This document shows positions 1-9,848 of a stretch of DNA of 64,000 bases, in pieces. This DNA is from Hofstenia miamia (Eukaryota > Xenacoelomorpha > Acoela). Made by a program: the position numbers and the translations under genes. The DNA lies in assembly GCA_004352715.1 (NCBI GenBank), contig SCFE01000077.1, positions 986,658-1,050,657 of the forward strand. The letters are read 5' to 3'. The first letter of the stretch is position 1; each line of letters starts with the position of its first letter. Below the pieces are notes generated by a model. The model was not told the DNA's origin and searched no databases. It saw nothing but the letters and a program-made list of their open reading frames with translations.

Positions 1-1780
1 AACATTTATTTGGAAGGGCGCTAGATAAACCGGATATTAATGCTAAAACAGTTCTCGCAATCATGATTCTATTTTTTACATTGGGACGTAAGTGTGTTGT
101 GGCATTACATCCTTTATACCCCAAGTTTTGGACATTTTAATTTCCAAAAGCACTTCTGAAATGCCATTCCAGTTAATATTAATTTTTTTCAATGTTTAAG
201 GATTACCATGGTGAAAATGAACGGTTTATTAGGATGAACTCAGTAAACAATCTAAAGGTTCTTATGTTGTTTGACACAGTTCATTTAAGTAAAAGAATTG
301 CAAGATTCAATTTTTCAATAAAAGAGGAAACCTTAGTACCGATTAGAATGTTCTTGTCCGGTTGTACAAAATAGAAGCAGATTTGGTCTTAAAATCTTCA
401 AAATTAACACATACGTCTGTTTCCCTTAGTTTAATTCAATGTCAGAGTGTTTCTTATGCCTTGTAGGTGCTCAAGACCGTACTTTAACCTCATTAAAGTA
501 TCGCTTTCCAAATGAAGTGGGAACAATGAAATTTAATGAAATTCTCATAGATTGGGGGAAAATATAGTTAACTTAAAATATAGTTATATGGCTTTCAGAA
601 AAAGGATCAACGCAAACTTTCCATTACTAAAACATTCAAAACAATGTTAAACTTTCTTTCTGAATTATTGCCAATGTTCTCTAATCTGACTGGAAATGCC
701 AATCATCCCAAGCATTCCTTAACACATGAAGCAGGAACTGCTCTAAAGTGGAATGCTTAATCCATTCATCAAACTATTTACTGAATGACCTAAAATAGGA
801 TTTTTTCGGTCCTGGAAGCTCTCAAAGCAATGTTATTAAATCAAAATTTGCTCAGTATACATGTAGATACATGGCTGGATCCAATTTTTATATTTCCTAA
901 CCTGATATTATCAATAATCATAAAATAAATTGATTCTATCTGCAATATCTTGAAATTATTTGAAATTATTGCTATTAAAAATATTTACAAGTGTACATTT
1001 TGTTACCTCTTAATACTTTAAAATGTCTTTCATTGACAATTTATTGTATAATTGTAATACAAAGGATTTTAAAGAAATGGTAATTTGCTCTTACATAGCT
1101 GGATTTTATTTTTTTCAAACATTCACAAAGCAAAATTGGGGAGAGAATTAAGAACGAAGACTTTGGGAAATTTAAAAAAATCCTAATCGGGGAAATCTCA
1201 TCCATCCAAAATCAACGTTGTTTGATTTTATTGTGCTCTCATATTCTTTCTACTTGAAATATACAAAAAATTCTTGTCGCAAATGTTTCTAAATGCTTCA
1301 AAATTTTTAGTGTTTACTAAAAATTGACATGCTTGAAAGAGCCTTTAACATACGCTGCAATGCTCTTTGAAAGGGATTTGTTACTAAATATGCACATACA
1401 AGTCGGCCTGAATTAAAAAAAAATTAGCCAAGTTTTGTTAAAATTAATTTTTTTGTAAATTTTTATATTTTATGTTTTACATGTTTGATTTGAAGCATAT
1501 TTATATTAAAAAACATAAAATAACGCTACTTATACATTTTATTGTTCATTTTACAGCTCAATTACTTATTGTATTTTTAGTCTATTTAGTTTATCAAATT
1601 AATACATAGTACTGTCTTGAGTTTTATTTCGATACAATAATTTGGGCCTTCAATGATTTCCTATCTCTTTGAATTGTCACGTTCTGATTAAATATATATA
1701 TTATCTATGTGTATAATACAGAAGAACACTGAAAAATTCAAATTAAATAAAAATTAGCATAAATAAATACTAATATATTA
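1..1780. other. Intergenic sequence, no gene recognised
   Basis: AT-rich sequence with frequent stops in all frames. The only small point of note is an open stretch over the first 87 bases on the plus strand followed by a good donor (GTAAGT at 88-93); it is too short and has no recognisable homology, so it is not called. No repeat or RNA gene was recognised. Confidence 0.6.
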
Positions 1781-1848
1781 TTGTTATTATTATTATTGTT
1801 GTTGTTGTTATTATTATTACTATAATAATATTAATTATTATTATTACC
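1781..1848. repeat. TTA/TTG trinucleotide microsatellite at 3' side of LINE
   Basis: Interrupted TTA, TTG and TAA trinucleotide runs directly abut the 3' end (minus-strand sense) of the R4/Dong-like LINE. A matching TTA tract lies at the other end near 3762-3819, so the LINE appears to be embedded in one original TAA/TTA microsatellite. Confidence 0.8.
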
Positions 1849-1980
1849 TCATTACTTTTTCACAGGTTCATGCTGGTATCCCTCTCAGTTCGGGGAACTC
1901 ACCAGTTCCCAGGGAGTCTGAGCTTTCCAAATATATATATATATATATAACAGGGAGGCCTTCTGTACTACATCAACTCC

Positions 1981-2753
1981 TCACTTTGGTAATCTCAACT
2001 CCTTCAGTAAACTCTTACTCCCTGCTCCTATGAATACCACGACTACGTCGACCTTCTTTAACTTCCACAGCCTCTCTATTTCCTTTGACAACTGCCTGTA
2101 CTTTTGTATCTTCTTGCTTTCTACATTCCAGTTCTTTGGTACTGCTTTGTCTACCACTACTATGTCTGGCCTCCATGCTTTTATCACCAAGGTATTTAAA
2201 CCTTCTCATTCTCTATGGCTCCCTGTGGCTTATGGTCATATCACTTGTCTTCAGCTTCTAACCCATGCTGCCTGCTCAAGCTCCAATATACCATTTTTCC
2301 CACCTTGTCATGCCCGAACTTATACTCATTCTGTGCCAACTTCTCGCACCCTTCTATCAGATGATCTACTGTCTCCAACCCTTTTTTACATAGCCTAAAC
2401 TTACTTCTAATCTTGTGTCTACATGCTTCTTCACCCAATCTGTTCTAATTACTTGCTCCTGTGCCACCATTAGCAGTGCTTCTGTTTCTTTCCATTTGTC
2501 CTGCCCCTTTTAGCCACTTGTTGTTCTCGTCTCTGTCACAATTTTCTGTACTCATCCAGTGTTTTCCATGTATCATCTTCTGCCTATACCTTGTTTGTCT
2601 TTCTGCTTCCATTCTTTTCTGGTATACATTTTTTCCATCAGCCTCTGTTCTTGTTTTCCTTAACTCCATAGTAACCTCCCCTTTAGGATGCTCTTCTACA
2701 TATTCCTTTAGTCCTACTGTGTCTGCTTCCACAGCTTCCTCCACACCTAGCAA
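1981..2753 (-). pseudogene. LINE C-terminal zinc knuckle and restriction-like endonuclease relic
   Basis: Three minus-strand pieces in shifting frames (2753-2445, 2438-2241, 2190-1981) continue the LINE after its RT. The middle piece has a CCHC-like arrangement (CRHK, RLCKKGLETVDHLIEGC). The last has WRPDIVVVDK followed by a helical KYRQLSKEIERLWKLKKV stretch and VVVFIGAGSKSL, matching the PD-(D/E)xK endonuclease and C-terminus of R4/Dong-type elements. At least two frameshifts separate the pieces, so no intact protein can be made. Confidence 0.75.
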
Positions 2754-3056
2754 TCCTCTACCTCCTTAATGCCTTGCCATGTACAATCTATCAACATCTC
2801 CATTTAAGTTGAAAAACTCCTCTTCTGCTAGTACCTTCCTTGTGTCCTTGTCTAGCTCCCTCAGCTCATTCTTGTTTCACTTAACTATTCCTGCTGAGTA
2901 TCTCAACATTGGTAGAATCCATATATTAATTTCATTTATGCAGTTCTTCCCATTCAGTGCTGACTTCTCTAGTACTTTCCTTACTTTTCTCTTGCATTCT
3001 TTTCTTAACCTCATCTTCATTTCCCCCATGATCTGTTCTATCTTTCTCTATCACTC

Positions 3057-3761
3057 CTAAGTACTCTTGTACCACTCCTTGACTTCCTCAATCATATCAC
3101 CACTGCTTGTCCGTAAACCATCTCCATCTATACACTTGCCTCTGGTCATTGTGGCTGCAGCACACATTCCTAATACAAATTCTAACCCGGAATCTCTACT
3201 TGCTATCTGCAATGTTTCTACTTGCTTCTGCAGCATCTTCTTTGAGCTAGCATACATCCTCAGGTTGTCCATGTACCATAGGTGACTCACTGCTCTACCA
3301 GTCTTCTCCAACTTATACTCTATGACTGTCTCTTTTAACCTCTGTGTGGTGGGGATTAAGCTAACTACAAACAGTACTATTGCTAAGCTTTCCCCCTGGA
3401 ATATGCCCTGCCCAAACCTTAACCTGTGCCCATTTATCATTGTCTGCCACTTTCCCATCTCCCTTTCTAGAAACACAACCCATTTCCGTGAAACTCTATT
3501 GACCTCTAGCATTCTCAATACCCACTTATGTTCTATACTATCATATGCCTTCCTGTAATCCATCCATGCCATTTCTAAATTTGTCTTCCTTCGCCTACAA
3601 ATCTCCATCAATGCCTGGTCCATTAACAACTGATCCTTGCATCCTCTAGTCTTTGTCCTAGATCTCTTTTGCTCCTCTGGTATCAACCCATTCTGTTCAA
3701 AGTAACATGTCAACCTATTTGACATCACAGAAGTTAGCAATTTCCAAGTTGCTGGCAAACA
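3057..3761 (-). pseudogene. LINE reverse transcriptase fragment
   Basis: This is the only long open part of the LINE. It begins in RT sequence resembling CLPATWKLLTSVMSNRL and continues through GCKDQLL, AWMDYRKAYDSIEH (motif A, with its aspartate) and IFQGESLA (the FQGDSLSP motif). The catalytic box reads YMDN instead of YxDD, so one metal-binding aspartate is lost. The annotated frame starts upstream in a run of isoleucine codons that is just the ATT microsatellite read through, so I place the true domain start near 3761. The protein is dead as a polymerase. Confidence 0.82.
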
Positions 3762-3784
3762 TATTATTATTATCATTACTATTA

Positions 3785-3819
<35 letters not shown>
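3762..3819. repeat. TTA microsatellite at 5' side of LINE
   Basis: An ATT/TTA trinucleotide tract borders the truncated 5' end of the R4/Dong-like LINE and pairs with the tract at 1781-1848. Confidence 0.8.
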
Positions 3820-3822
<3 letters not shown>

Positions 3823-4990
3823 TCATACGTTGTAATTTGTATGGATTTATGTATACTTAACGTGTGGCATAGATATGCGCACAAAAAAGCTATTGAAAAT
3901 TAAATTGAGGAAGATTAATTGAAAGTATCTATTTTTAGATAATTGGCTTCAAAAACCCTCTTTGAAAACAGCAGATGACAAATTCTTGATATCTATCTAA
4001 TGAAAAAATTTTGATTCCTATATCCTTTTAATATAAAACTTGTAAAAAATTATAATATACCTGTTAAATGAATTTTCAAAATAATTTATTCATGCATATT
4101 CTGACGTATTGCAGTTAACTATAATATTAAAAAGTTACGATTGAGCAGGAGATATTTTTCACGATTTAAAAAAGTACTATTTCAAAATTGGTCTTAATTT
4201 GAAAATTTAAAATTTTTGGCAGATTTATATGTTTATTGTTATCATTTATAAACAAGACATTTTTTCAATTTTCTGTTAAATGTTTGTACCGAAAATGCTT
4301 TACAGGATATCAAAGATATCTTTCTGCCCTTTGTTGGGCTTGTGTATGTTCAAACAACAATGTTTGAACTGCTTAGATATATAAAGTTGTTGTTTTATAT
4401 ATAATAATAATGCTTTGATATCAAAACCTACTGTTTGCAACCAATGGGCCGTTATTGGCTCACCAATGACCCATGAATGGACCATTATTGGCCCATCATT
4501 GGGTCATTGTCGGGAAAACATCATTGGTCCATTAATTCCAGGGCGGTCATCTGCCAATAATGGCCATCAAAGGTCAAATTCGAAGGCCCATTGTCGGACC
4601 ATTAATGGCTTGCTATTTGGGAATGAATGTTAGTAAATGAAATATGCCCTTTTGTTGCAGCAATGAGCATTGATTGCTTAATTATATACCTTTGTGCTTT
4701 GTAAACAGCTGTTTTGATGCTCACTTCAAATATCCTTTTGCACACAATTTGTCAACGTATTTTACCAGGAAGAGACGTGCCACAAGTGCTGCGTCAAAAC
4801 AAAATATTAAATTAAGCCGCAACCTATCAATGCACAGCAAAGTGCTGTCTTTTAGCTAAATTATATTCTTTGATAGTTCCTAAAGGAAATGTTAAGACTC
4901 TGTTCACCGAGTTCAATCCCCTGTTATATCATGTAGAAATGAAAACATTTTAAAAAATAGTGGGGCCAAACGGCGGATGATCTATATTTG
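3820..4990. other. Non-coding; contains a cluster of CCATTATTGG-like motifs
   Basis: No gene is seen. Between about 4436 and 4625 a decamer-like palindromic motif (CCATTATTGG, CCAATAATGG and one-off variants) recurs in both orientations at short intervals, with GC content higher than the flanks. A looser version of the same text occurs at 28264-28335. It looks like the remains of an internally repetitive transposon end or satellite. Confidence 0.45.
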
Positions 4991-5605
4991 ACACGAACAT
5001 ATAAGAAAAAACGGATCACGGTTCATATGGGATAATTAGGCTTGAAGAAGCTGTAAGCGCAGTTTTGAGTGAAGACTACCAGATGCAGTGAAGTATTGTA
5101 GTCTTCCAGAAACAACCTTGAGGCATCATTTTTACAACCCAAATACACTAAAGGTTGGTGCAAGGACGATTTTTACAGTGGAACAAGAAGAAGACCTTGT
5201 AAAGCGAATTCTTTTCATTACAGGCAGAGGTTTTTCATTGTCAGTATTTGACATAAGGGGGTTCGTATTTAACTTTGCCAAGACACTAAATCGTAGAAAG
5301 TTGTTACTTATGGACTTAAGCCAATTCCAAAAGCATGGCATATTTTTCAAGCAGCCAGTAGAGATTGGTGCAATTCCTTTCAAAAACGAAATGATCAACT
5401 ACGTCTTAGGAAAGCACAAAATATATCTGTAACAAGACCTACGGCATTCAAAAAGAAAAGTATCAACAAATACTTTATTGATTTGGAGAAAATTCATGGC
5501 AAGAGCGACATTGCTTACATTCCTGAACTGATATACAATTGCAACGAATCTGGTCTAACAGACGTTCCAGACCAAAGCAAAAAAGTTAAGAAATATTATC
5601 TATAG
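4991..5605 (+). pseudogene. pogo/Tigger-like (CENP-B type) transposase relic
   Basis: Three frames together read as the front part of a pogo-superfamily transposase. A psq-type helix-turn-helix (YKKKRITV, then RLEEAVSAVLSEDY, then SLPETTLRHHF) is followed by the CENP-B type DNA-binding domain (FTVEQEEDLVKRIL, GFSLSVFDIRGFVFNFAKTL) and the start of the DDE domain (LRKAQNISVTRP, then ELIYNCNESGLTDVP). There are frameshifts near 5028, 5085 and 5402. The first catalytic aspartate position, usually NMDETG, reads NCNESG, and the rest of the DDE domain is absent. The longest intact piece is 5088-5432. This is a dead, 3'-truncated copy; no flanking inverted repeats were found. Confidence 0.75.
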
Positions 5606-7699
5606 CTACAAGCATTTTATTCAGTAGAAGACAGCCACTTTAAAAAATTCCTCCGATTTATCTCACCATCCGCGGTTTCTACCCATCATTATTTATGTAT
5701 TACATCTCTTATGCTTTTGTCAGATGTTAAATGGGTACATAAGAGGTAAATTCCATAAAATATTTGCATTGCTGATATACTTCAAAATTTAGGAATAAGC
5801 TTTTCGATAAAAATCCTTCAAATTACCCCCCCCTCCACCCTTTACCCTATAATGCACATGAGTGCAATGATTAATTAGACCTAATTTGAGATGCTTCAAA
5901 AGTTTGGTTAAACGTTAAACAGTTTTGCGATATATTGTGTCTATGTATGTAATTGATTGAGTATACCCAATAGCTATTGCTTATCTTCATTAAATAATCT
6001 TATTTTATATGTGAAAATTTTTATGATGGTGTTCTATTTCAATTATACAGTCAAACCTCAATTTAACAGAAGTCCTCTTGACCGTAACACCAAGTGCTCT
6101 ATTTTGAGTACTAAAACTAACCTCTATTTCAAATACCAAAATTCAAAATACATTCTAATGAATCTTATTGATATGAATTATATTCCACACAAGAATCGGT
6201 TTCAACTAGCTTTGTGCAATTATTGCAATTGTGTCGCCAAAATATGCAAGTATTTTCCGTCTTAAAAAACTGTTATAGTGTTGCATATGCCTGATAGTTT
6301 ATTTGAAGTATTTCACTCATATTGCATTCGCTACTTCATTTCCTTCAACAATGAATTGACCTTTGTCAAAGTTACCAACCATCATGTTCATCATCAATTC
6401 CATCCAGATCACTGTTGATTGAGGTCTCACCTTTGAAAGACGCTCTTGAAGATTTCAAGAAATGCATTTTTAATATGACATTAAAATAGAAGGATCATGG
6501 TTGCATTTAAAAGATTGTAGGCGTAATTTAATAGAACAATATTTCAATGCATATAGTGGCGAAGCTGAGAAAGTTTGCAATAACTTCGTTAAAATTAAGT
6601 CACGTGAATTTCTTCCATGCGCAATTTTGAATGTAAGCATTATAAATTGTACATTTATTGACTGCCCAATATTGAGCATTGTGTTATTTTAATTTACAAT
6701 ATTTTGAATAAAATAAAGAACAATTTAACTAAAAATGTCAGGACGCTGGGTGCAACATTTAACTCGCCCTATTTTGAGTATAAGGAATTCTGATGTTATA
6801 CCCAACTGTAACTTTGAAATTTTGCTCATAATTGCTTGTTTGCAAAAATTCGCCATTGGGCTAAAGACACTCCTCATCCAATAAATATTCTTGGTTACGC
6901 ATATAAATAAGCCCTAGGAAATATACTGGAAATTTGAAAAGTTAATATAGCTTTTTACTTAACAGTTGAAATTTTTCGATGAGGGATGTCAGCGTTAGTT
7001 TTCTTAACAGACGTGGTTAATGTGCATTCTTCGAATTTTTTATTCATTGTATGTGCCATTAAAAGTCATTTCCAGTGCATGATTCAATTTTGTTAGCAAG
7101 ACGATAGTCAAATTGAGATAGTCAATCAGAAAAACAAAGAATGATTCAACTACAGTTGATTCCAAATATCATGTTCCTCAATATATCCGAGCTAAGGCAA
7201 TCAAAATTCGATATTGACCATTTTTGTTTTTTAAGTAACATTGTGTGAAACATACTATAAACATACTAATAGGCATGTAGTGTCATTGACCATTTATTTT
7301 ATTATTCGCATTTTGCTTTAAAACATGACTAGGTTGTTGATATTATATATTTAGAATTTCTGATTATCTTGATAATAAAATTATATATAGATTATGTTGT
7401 GGACTATTTTTCTCCAAGCATACATGAACAGTTGCAGAAATGTAATCCAACTCCTTCATCTGTGGTAGAAAACTGCTTCAGGCTTCTTGAATAACCTTTG
7501 TCCAAACATTGAATGTTTTGTCCTGAGCCATAAAAATATTTATTTCTCATTAATCCCAACAATGTTTTGTTTTGCACTTGAATAATCAAGTTTCCGAATT
7601 ATGCTACATAAATAAACATTTTTTGAAATCACCAGGTTACATTTTAGAAATTGATGGATTACATTTTGGTTGTTTTAATTTAAAATAGCTTTAGACAAT
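5606..7699. other. Non-coding; possible Tc1/mariner or pogo-type MITE at 6048-6808
   Basis: No gene is seen. A terminus-like CAGTCAAACCTC follows a TA at 6046-6047, and an inverted CAACTG followed by TA ends near 6808. Inward of both, similar text (TTTAACAGAAGTCC versus TATAACATCAGAATTCC) suggests imperfect terminal inverted repeats of a non-autonomous element. The match is weak, so this stays a candidate. Confidence 0.3.
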
Positions 7700-7701
7700 T
7701 A

Positions 7702-7732
<31 letters not shown>

Positions 7733-7798
7733 TGAAATTATAGTAGTTAAGTCATTGGTGTAATAATAATAATAATAATAATAATTATATATATATAT
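7700..7798. repeat. AT and AAT microsatellites
   Basis: An (AT)n run at about 7703-7729 and an (AAT)n plus (AT)n run at about 7763-7798, separated by a short unique spacer. Simple sequence only. Confidence 0.9.
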
Positions 7799-7933
7799 GG
7801 ATATAATAATAAATATATAATTTTAATTGAGGCAATCAAATCAGAAATATTAACAAGGTATGAAAGTAAATGTATCCGAAAAATTTCTTATCGAAATGTG
7901 CATGATCTTAGCTAAAAATTGAAACCTTTCCAA

Positions 7934-7939
7934 TTTATT
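7934..7939 (-). promoter_or_regulatory. Candidate polyadenylation signal of the LDLa-GPCR gene
   Basis: AATAAA on the minus strand, about 147 bases beyond the receptor stop codon. It is the first canonical hexamer I noticed downstream, but the region is AT-rich, so a chance match is possible. Confidence 0.5.
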
Positions 7940-8085
7940 GTATATTTAAATGATTCAATAAAGAAACATCAAACTACTAATACCAATATATTTACAATAC
8001 TTTAGTGTAATACTTTAAGAATTTCTCCATGCAAATAGTTATTAACAGTAACCATTATTTCGAATAGAATTGAAATTAAATAGTT

Positions 8086-9848
8086 TCATTTTCGAAATCT
8101 TATGAATTTCTTCATTGTGTTTATACAGTGCTTGCGAATTTTCGCCGACAATAAGATGTATATCCAAGGATTCAATGCACTCATAAACATAAAATAATCT
8201 TCCGAAGTGCGAAAAATATACTTATCAAATTGTGGCAAGGAGTAAATCCCATGAACATTGTATTCTTCATCATTTGTACTCCAAGGAATGATATCATGAT
8301 TGGTACTTATTGAAGTAAAAGATTCACGTAGCCAATATTCTTGAATCAAACGAACTTTGTGATAAATCAAAGGGAAGCTGAACACCAAGTACAAAGCATT
8401 GCTCATTAAACAAATCAAGGAAAATCGAATGCAAGCTTTCATTAGTGGAGTTTTTATTTTATTCCTGTAGCTGGAAAAAATAACTAAGCCATAAATGACG
8501 GTTTGAATAAATATAGGGACGAATATAAACAATGTAATTTCCATGATTTTGTTGATCAGATTAAAAACATTATTGAACTCAATGCTTTGAAACCATGATG
8601 TGTCTATGGAAAGGGCATTAATCGAATATGCTCTTAGAAATCCGTAAGAGCAATGGAGATTAAAATCATGGATTGCATAGGGATATACTGTAGAAACAAA
8701 CTCCCACGACGTTTGGAGCGCAAACCAAATTGATAAAATGAGGGAAACTATATTAAGGATCAGCAAAGACAATAAGCGGTTGTAAGGTGTAAGAATGAGC
8801 TTGGCAGTTACTGGAAATTTTATCATTATCCATCTTTCAATGGCGAGGCCTACAAGATTCCACTGTGAAATGCACAAGTTGATTGTTCTCAGAGCCGTAA
8901 CATAGTAACAAATGTATATAAAATCTGGTGTAAGTTTATAGTAGGTAGAGAACATTCGTTTACCATAGATAAGTGTACCCCAAAATGATTCAACTACACG
9001 AAAAGACATCCGCAATAAGCAGATACCAAGATCAGTGAAAGACAAATTTGAGATGATAATATAGTTATAGTTTTCATTTCTATATTCAACATACGCGTAA
9101 AAAATTATGATCAGATTACCAATGATTCCCCAAACCATACCAAATGCATTTAACACGAAAATTGTATAGTTAATTACTATGTACGTAATCTTATTCAAGT
9201 GAAGAAATATATGTTCATTTGTTTTATACAGTTCAAACCAATTAGGATTTTCGCAAAGATTCTGATCAGCGAATGTATTTTTGTAATTCTCTAGAACTTC
9301 AGGTATTGATTTTGAAAGACTAAATATTTCAATGTCAAAGATTACTGCATGAAACCCCCTATAGTCTACATCTGTCTTCTTTCTGTAAAGTCCCATGTAT
9401 ATGTTATTTATAATGTACTGAATTTGGGGGTCGTTATAATAAAACAATCGACAAAACTTTGGGTGCAAATCTGCTTCCGAACAAAGTTTTTCGTCTGTGA
9501 AGTCTTCAAAGTATCCTGTGCAATCAGCTACTCCATCGCATAAGTTTTCTCGTTTAAAGCATATTCCTGAAAAAGTGCATTTAAACTCTGGACATTTGCA
9601 GTTAGTTTCATCAGAAGTGTCTTTGTACGTATAAACATCTCTCGGTATGCAGTCAACGACATTATTGCAAAGTTTTTCCTTTGGAATACATATGTGAGAT
9701 ATTTGGCAGACATATCCGTCGCAAGTTCCACAGGCGCTTAAAAACTCATCTTCACCAGAACGACAGTTTTGTACTCCGTCACATACTTTGCTCAATGATA
9801 TACATTCTTTTGATGTGTTACATGTAAACATGTCAGTTTCACATTCAA
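8086..9848 (-). CDS. LDLa-GPCR exon 3: last LDLa repeats and seven-helix domain
   Basis: Starts after acceptor TTTACTTTAG with two bases completing a Phe codon. Full-length numbering: LDLa repeats 10-12 (about 406-527), then a linker with Cys537 and Cys603. TM1 contains GNLIIIF (N649), TM2 NLSFTD (672-677), the TM3 end has ERW in place of DRY (742-744), TM4 SLILSIWFALQTSW, TM5 ITLFIFVPIFIQTVIYGLV, TM6 SLICLMSNALYLVFSFPL and TM7 NPWIY (964-968, the NPxxY motif). An ECL2 cysteine is present (LHCSYG). The cytoplasmic tail is only about 25 residues and basic. Extracellular loop 3 is long and acidic. The methionine at 9831 is internal, not the start. No disabling change is seen. Confidence 0.92.

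Larger units (their letters stand above)
1849..3761 (-). mobile_element. 5'-truncated non-LTR retrotransposon, R4/Dong-like
   Basis: A minus-strand element of about 1.9 kb. In coding order it carries part of a reverse transcriptase, a linker, a zinc-knuckle-like segment (CRHK...RLCKKG...HLIEGC) and a restriction-like endonuclease C-terminus containing RPDIVVVDK. That order and those motifs are typical of the R4/Dong clade, not of APE-type LINEs. It is broken by several frameshifts and stops and starts abruptly inside the RT domain, as expected of 5' truncation. Both ends meet TTA/TAA trinucleotide repeats. Dong of silkworm is known to insert into TAA repeats, so the site fits the clade. Seen: motifs and flanks. 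Inferred: clade and target preference. Confidence 0.82.

Noticed and set aside
1-93. Possible 3' end of an exon (open frame to a GTAAGT donor at 88)
   Set aside because: Only 29 codons, cut by the window edge, no recognised homology; a donor-like site in AT-rich DNA is common.
2030-2769. Plus-strand open frames of 100-120 residues opposite the LINE
   Set aside because: Ser/Phe/Leu-rich antisense shadows of the minus-strand LINE coding region.
4900-4925. tRNA B-box-like GAGTTCAATCCCC
   Set aside because: No A box, acceptor stem or anticodon arm could be fitted upstream.
7300-7600. CRISPR-like or regular spaced repeats anywhere in the window
   Set aside because: No regularly spaced identical repeats were seen; only microsatellites and transposon repeats.
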